A DNA stretch of 33,900 nucleotides from Candidatus Martarchaeota archaeon (GTDB taxonomy: Archaea; Micrarchaeota; Micrarchaeia; Micrarchaeales; Micrarchaeaceae): contig JAMCYO010000041.1 of NCBI GenBank assembly GCA_023473395.1, forward strand, positions 1 through 33,900. The letters are read 5' to 3'. The notes beneath the pieces were generated by a model, which worked only from the letters and a program-made list of their open reading frames with translations, was not told where the DNA came from and did no database searches. The position numbers and the translations under genes are program-made. This document shows positions 31,771 through 33,900 of this stretch, piece after piece (the stretch's first letter is position 1; each line of letters starts with the position of its first letter).

Positions 31771-31797
31771 CGCATGATTACGCGAGCCTGTCATGCG
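31771..31797. promoter_or_regulatory. Inverted repeat upstream of the mtaB promoter
   Basis: CGCATGA and TCATGCG are perfect 7-bp inverted arms with a 13-bp spacer. They lie about 29 bp upstream of the mtaB TATA box, a typical place for an archaeal activator or repressor site. No regulator is assigned. Confidence 0.35.
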
Positions 31798-31838
31798 CCA
31801 TTGCGGTTTTTTCTGTTTTAGATGTATTTTACTGATTT

Positions 31839-31974
31839 GTTAGCGCACCTCGGCTTTGCGATTTCCTCCCTTTCGCAAACCGTGGCACCACCAGATTAAA
31901 GATCCCTTAGCCAATCTATGCACTTGCATATTATAAAAAATACATAGAAGAAAAGCAAAGAAACGTTCGCTAAC
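31839..31974 (-). other. Non-coding region with RNA-like secondary structure
   Basis: The stretch 31705-32107 holds no convincing gene. Within it GTTAGCG (31839-31845) pairs with CGCTAAC (31968-31974), and an internal hairpin pairs GGCTTTGCGA (31852-31861) with TCGCAAACC (31873-31881). On the minus strand the hairpin extends outward through G-U wobbles that would be A-C mismatches on the plus strand, favouring a minus-strand RNA. A TATA-like TTTTTTATAATATG (about 31930-31943, minus) lies 60 bp upstream of the hairpin. I recognise no known RNA family. A 71-codon frame crossing it looks spurious. Confidence 0.25.
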
Positions 31975-32107
31975 TAGCATTAACGATGAGAAAATAGCCC
32001 GCACCGGCTTCAAGCTTGGCAGCTTAAGGAACCTATTTATTATTTGCCATGCCAAAAGATATGCTATAGTGAAAGGCTATAATTTATGCTCTAAAAGGTA
32101 AGATATA

Positions 32108-32320
32108 ATGGCTACATATTGCGAAAGATGCAAAAAGGAGATATACAGGCAGTACAAGTGCAACTATTGTGGAAGGACTATCTGCAGCAGCTGCATAAAG
32201 AGCTCGCAGACCGCTACAAAGATACTGAAGCTCACCATATGCAAGGACTGCTGGAGCAATATGCCGAAGCGCAAGGCCTACAAGTCGAAGAGGCTTGTGG
32301 CAGTGCAAACCGGCAATTAG
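32108..32320 (+). CDS. Small treble-clef-like zinc-finger protein
   Basis: A 70-residue protein with eight cysteines in four CxxC pairs: C5/C8, C18/C21, C26/C29, C45/C48. The spacing fits two zinc ions in a cross-brace or tandem ribbon, as in LIM, FYVE-like or B-box-like fingers. The last 20 residues are basic (PKRKAYKSKRL), suggesting nucleic-acid or ribosome binding. AAGGT precedes the ATG by about 8 nt, and TATA-like CTATTTATTATT lies at about 32032-32043. It is followed 51 bp later by ileS. The zinc fold is confident; the role is unknown. Confidence 0.75.
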   Translation: MATYCERCKKEIYRQYKCNYCGRTICSSCIKSSQTATKILKLTICKDCWSNMPKRKAYKSKRLVAVQTGN

Positions 32321-32339
32321 TTGCACATAGGATTTTTAT

Positions 32340-32358
32340 AGGATTAATCCCTAATCCT
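32340..32358. other. Hairpin/palindrome between the zinc-finger gene and ileS
   Basis: AGGATTA/TAATCCT, a 7-bp perfect stem with ATCCC loop, followed by TTT. It lies 20 bp after the zinc-finger stop and 14 bp before the ileS start. It could end the upstream transcript or serve as an operator or leader hairpin for ileS. The TATA-like ATTTTTATAGG just before it favours a promoter-operator arrangement. Confidence 0.4.
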
Positions 32359-32371
32359 TTCGGTGCTTTGA

Positions 32372-33900
32372 GTGCTGGACCTTAATGCTAACGAGCTTGA
32401 AATGCTTGCTTATTGGAAGGAAAAGGATGTCCTAGGAAGGCTGAGGGCAAGGAACAAGGGAAGAAAACCATTCTATTTCTTGGACGGGCCACCTTATGTC
32501 AGCGGGCAGCTTCATCCTGGCCAGATGTGGGTAAAGGCAGTCAAGGACATATCGCTGAGATACAAAAGGATGCGTGGCTACGACGTCAGGGACATACCTG
32601 GATACGACGTGCATGGATTGCCTATAGAGAACAAGGTCGAGAAGAAGCTCGAGCTCAAGTCCAAACAGGACATAGAGAACAAGATAGGAGTAGAAGAGTT
32701 CATAAAGCAGTGCAAGGCCTTCGTAGATGAGGGCATAGGGATGATGGACAACGACTTCGAGCGCTTTGGCATAACGCTCGATTTTGCCAACCCGTACATA
32801 CCATTCAAGATGCCTTACATAGAGGCAGGCTGGGAAATGTTCAAGAGAATAAGCGACAACGGGCTGCTTTATTCCGATACCAAGGCAACTCTTTACTGCC
32901 CGCACTGCCAGACTTCTGTTTCGCAGGGCACTATGGAAGCGGAGTACATGCAGGACAACGACCCTTCCATAGCGGTCCCTTTCAAGGTAGTTAAGAACAG
33001 CTCCAAGGCCAGGATAAGCTTGGAGGACGGCAGCTACTCTTTGCTGATATGGACTACAACCCCGTGGACGCTTCCTGCCAACGTAACGATAGCAGTAAAC
33101 CCCAAGGAACTTTACGAGCTAGCCAAGTTCGGCGACCGAAACCTGATAGTTGCAAAGAAAAGGCTCGATGCGGTATCTGCCATGCTCGGCGAAAGCGCGA
33201 TAATTTTGGAGGAATTCTACGGCTCGGAATTGGAAGGCATGGAGTACGCAAGCCCCCTAGAGGAAAACGTTCCGAAGCAGAAGGAGCTCAGGAAATACCA
33301 CAAGGTTGTGGCATCCGAGGAACTTGTCACAATGGACGACGGAACCGGCTTGGTCCACATAGCGCCAGGCCACGGCATGGAGGATTACCGCCTCGGAAAG
33401 AGCAAGGGCCTGCCTATATTCTCCCCTGTAAACGGCGATGCGACGTATAACGACGACGCTGGGAAATACAAAGGGCTTGCCGTACCTGCGGAAGCCAACA
33501 AGGCGGTGATGGACGACCTGAAAGCCATGGGCGCATTGCTTTACAAGGGCAGCATAACGCACAGCTACCCCCATTGCTGGAGGTGCGATTCGAAGCTCAT
33601 ATTCATAGCTACGCCGCAATGGTTCTTCAACATAATGAAAGTAAAGAAGAAACTGCTGTCGGAAAACTCCAAGGTCATATGGCATCCGAAAGAGGCGATG
33701 GGTTGGCAGGCTGACGTGCTAAAGAATTCCCCTGATTGGTGCATTTCCAGGCAGAGGTACTGGGGCATACCGATACCAATATGGCAGTGCGACAAATGTG
33801 GAGAAACTGCAGTAATAGGCTCCCTGAAAGAGCTCAGGGAGAAGGCGGAAAACCTGAATGTTGTTGAAAAGCTCGGCGACTTGCACAGGCCGTACATAGA
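32372..33900 (+). CDS. ileS: Isoleucyl-tRNA synthetase, N-terminal part (runs off the window)
   Basis: The first 509 codons of a class I aminoacyl-tRNA synthetase charging tRNA-Ile. The HIGH-type motif lies in GPPYVSGQLHPGQ (residues 39-51). IPGYDVHGLPIENKVEK is the IleRS-specific sequel, and WTTTPWTLPANVT together with GTGLVHIAPGHGMEDY marks the editing domain (CP1). Zinc-type pairs CPHC and CWRC are present, and WCISRQRYWGIPIPIW opens the second half of the catalytic domain. KMSKS and the anticodon-binding domain lie beyond the right edge. The start is GTG 32372, with GGTG 6 nt upstream; no ATG in frame precedes the homology. Frame is open to the last base. Confidence 0.95.
   Translation, partial: MLDLNANELEMLAYWKEKDVLGRLRARNKGRKPFYFLDGPPYVSGQLHPGQMWVKAVKDISLRYKRMRGYDVRDIPGYDVHGLPIENKVEKKLELKSKQDIENKIGVEEFIKQCKAFVDEGIGMMDNDFERFGITLDFANPYIPFKMPYIEAGWEMFKRISDNGLLYSDTKATLYCPHCQTSVSQGTMEAEYMQDNDPSIAVPFKVVKNSSKARISLEDGSYSLLIWTTTPWTLPANVTIAVNPKELYELAKFGDRNLIVAKKRLDAVSAMLGESAIILEEFYGSELEGMEYASPLEENVPKQKELRKYHKVVASEELVTMDDGTGLVHIAPGHGMEDYRLGKSKGLPIFSPVNGDATYNDDAGKYKGLAVPAEANKAVMDDLKAMGALLYKGSITHSYPHCWRCDSKLIFIATPQWFFNIMKVKKKLLSENSKVIWHPKEAMGWQADVLKNSPDWCISRQRYWGIPIPIWQCDKCGETAVIGSLKELREKAENLNVVEKLGDLHRPYI

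Noticed and set aside
31705-31794. Longer methylthiotransferase start at ATG 31794.
   Set aside because: The extra 30 codons have no homology and lie upstream of the TATA box; TTG 31704 has GGTG at the right distance.
31839-31974. RNase P RNA, suggested by GGAGGAAA and a downstream ACAGAA on the minus strand.
   Set aside because: The P4 pairing partner and other conserved blocks are absent and the available length is short.
31840-32055. A 71-codon minus-strand frame in the gene-free region.
   Set aside because: No start signal, no domain or composition typical of this genome's proteins; it overlaps the structured region.
1-33900. CRISPR arrays, insertion sequences, rRNA genes or integration sites.
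   Set aside because: No spaced repeat array, transposase, rRNA-like stretch or tRNA-flanking attachment repeat was seen; the only repeats are the three adjacent duplications.

Overview
The window is about 33.9 kb of densely packed archaeal chromosome. Archaeal identity rests on marker genes: archaeal-type S-adenosylmethionine synthetase, small and large replication factor C subunits, NreA, a GAN/aRecJ-like DHH nuclease, the GatD/GatE tRNA amidotransferase, a histone-fold protein, DUF2070, and TATA elements about 25-40 bp upstream of many starts. The compact genes, short leaders, DUF981 and VKOR proteins and single-TM sequon-rich surface proteins suggest a DPANN archaeon, most likely Micrarchaeota-like. 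That placement is inference. No mobile element, CRISPR array or rRNA was seen.

Layout. 1-7.6 kb: SAM synthetase (cut at its 5' end), a membrane-anchored winged-helix regulator, Nudix hydrolase, carbamate kinase, a degenerate methyltransferase-like protein, an uncharacterised protein coupled to a DHH phosphoesterase, an HxlR-type regulator, a DUF981 membrane protein and a VKOR-type disulfide enzyme. 7.7-10 kb: tRNA-Pro(UGG), an M13 metallopeptidase and a small upstream ORF. 10.1-19 kb: clamp-loader small subunit, a two-repeat beta-rich protein, a histone-fold protein with a basic tail, a likely lipid-carrier cluster (UppS, DUF2070, dolichol-kinase-like), clamp-loader large subunit and a GAN/RecJ-like nuclease. 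19-24.4 kb: a Cys-repeat surface protein coupled to a KaiC-like ATPase, a divergent two-TM surface protein, an XRE regulator with a candidate operator, an FNR-type flavin oxidoreductase and a two-gene unknown operon. 24.4-33.9 kb: NreA, an Xaa-Pro peptidase, the operon mtaB-gatD-TM protein-gatE, a 400-bp non-coding stretch with secondary structure, a zinc-finger protein and the first 509 codons of isoleucyl-tRNA synthetase.

Functional threads. UppS plus the dolichol-kinase-like protein would supply the polyprenyl carrier for N-glycosylation, which fits the sequon-rich surface proteins. VKOR would supply disulfides for the 18-cysteine surface protein. tRNA biology is concentrated at the right end.

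Main anomaly. Three conserved genes (RFC large subunit, KaiC-like ATPase, GatD) are each broken by a head-to-tail tandem duplication of 136, 17 and 34 bp. Removing one copy restores an intact reading frame in every case (406, 248 and 443 residues). All three lengths are multiples of 17. Unmerged contig overlaps are the likeliest explanation, but a real slippage process has not been excluded. A second pattern is a GGTG Shine-Dalgarno core 5-7 nt before about 14 starts, which resolves several TTG, GTG and ATG choices.
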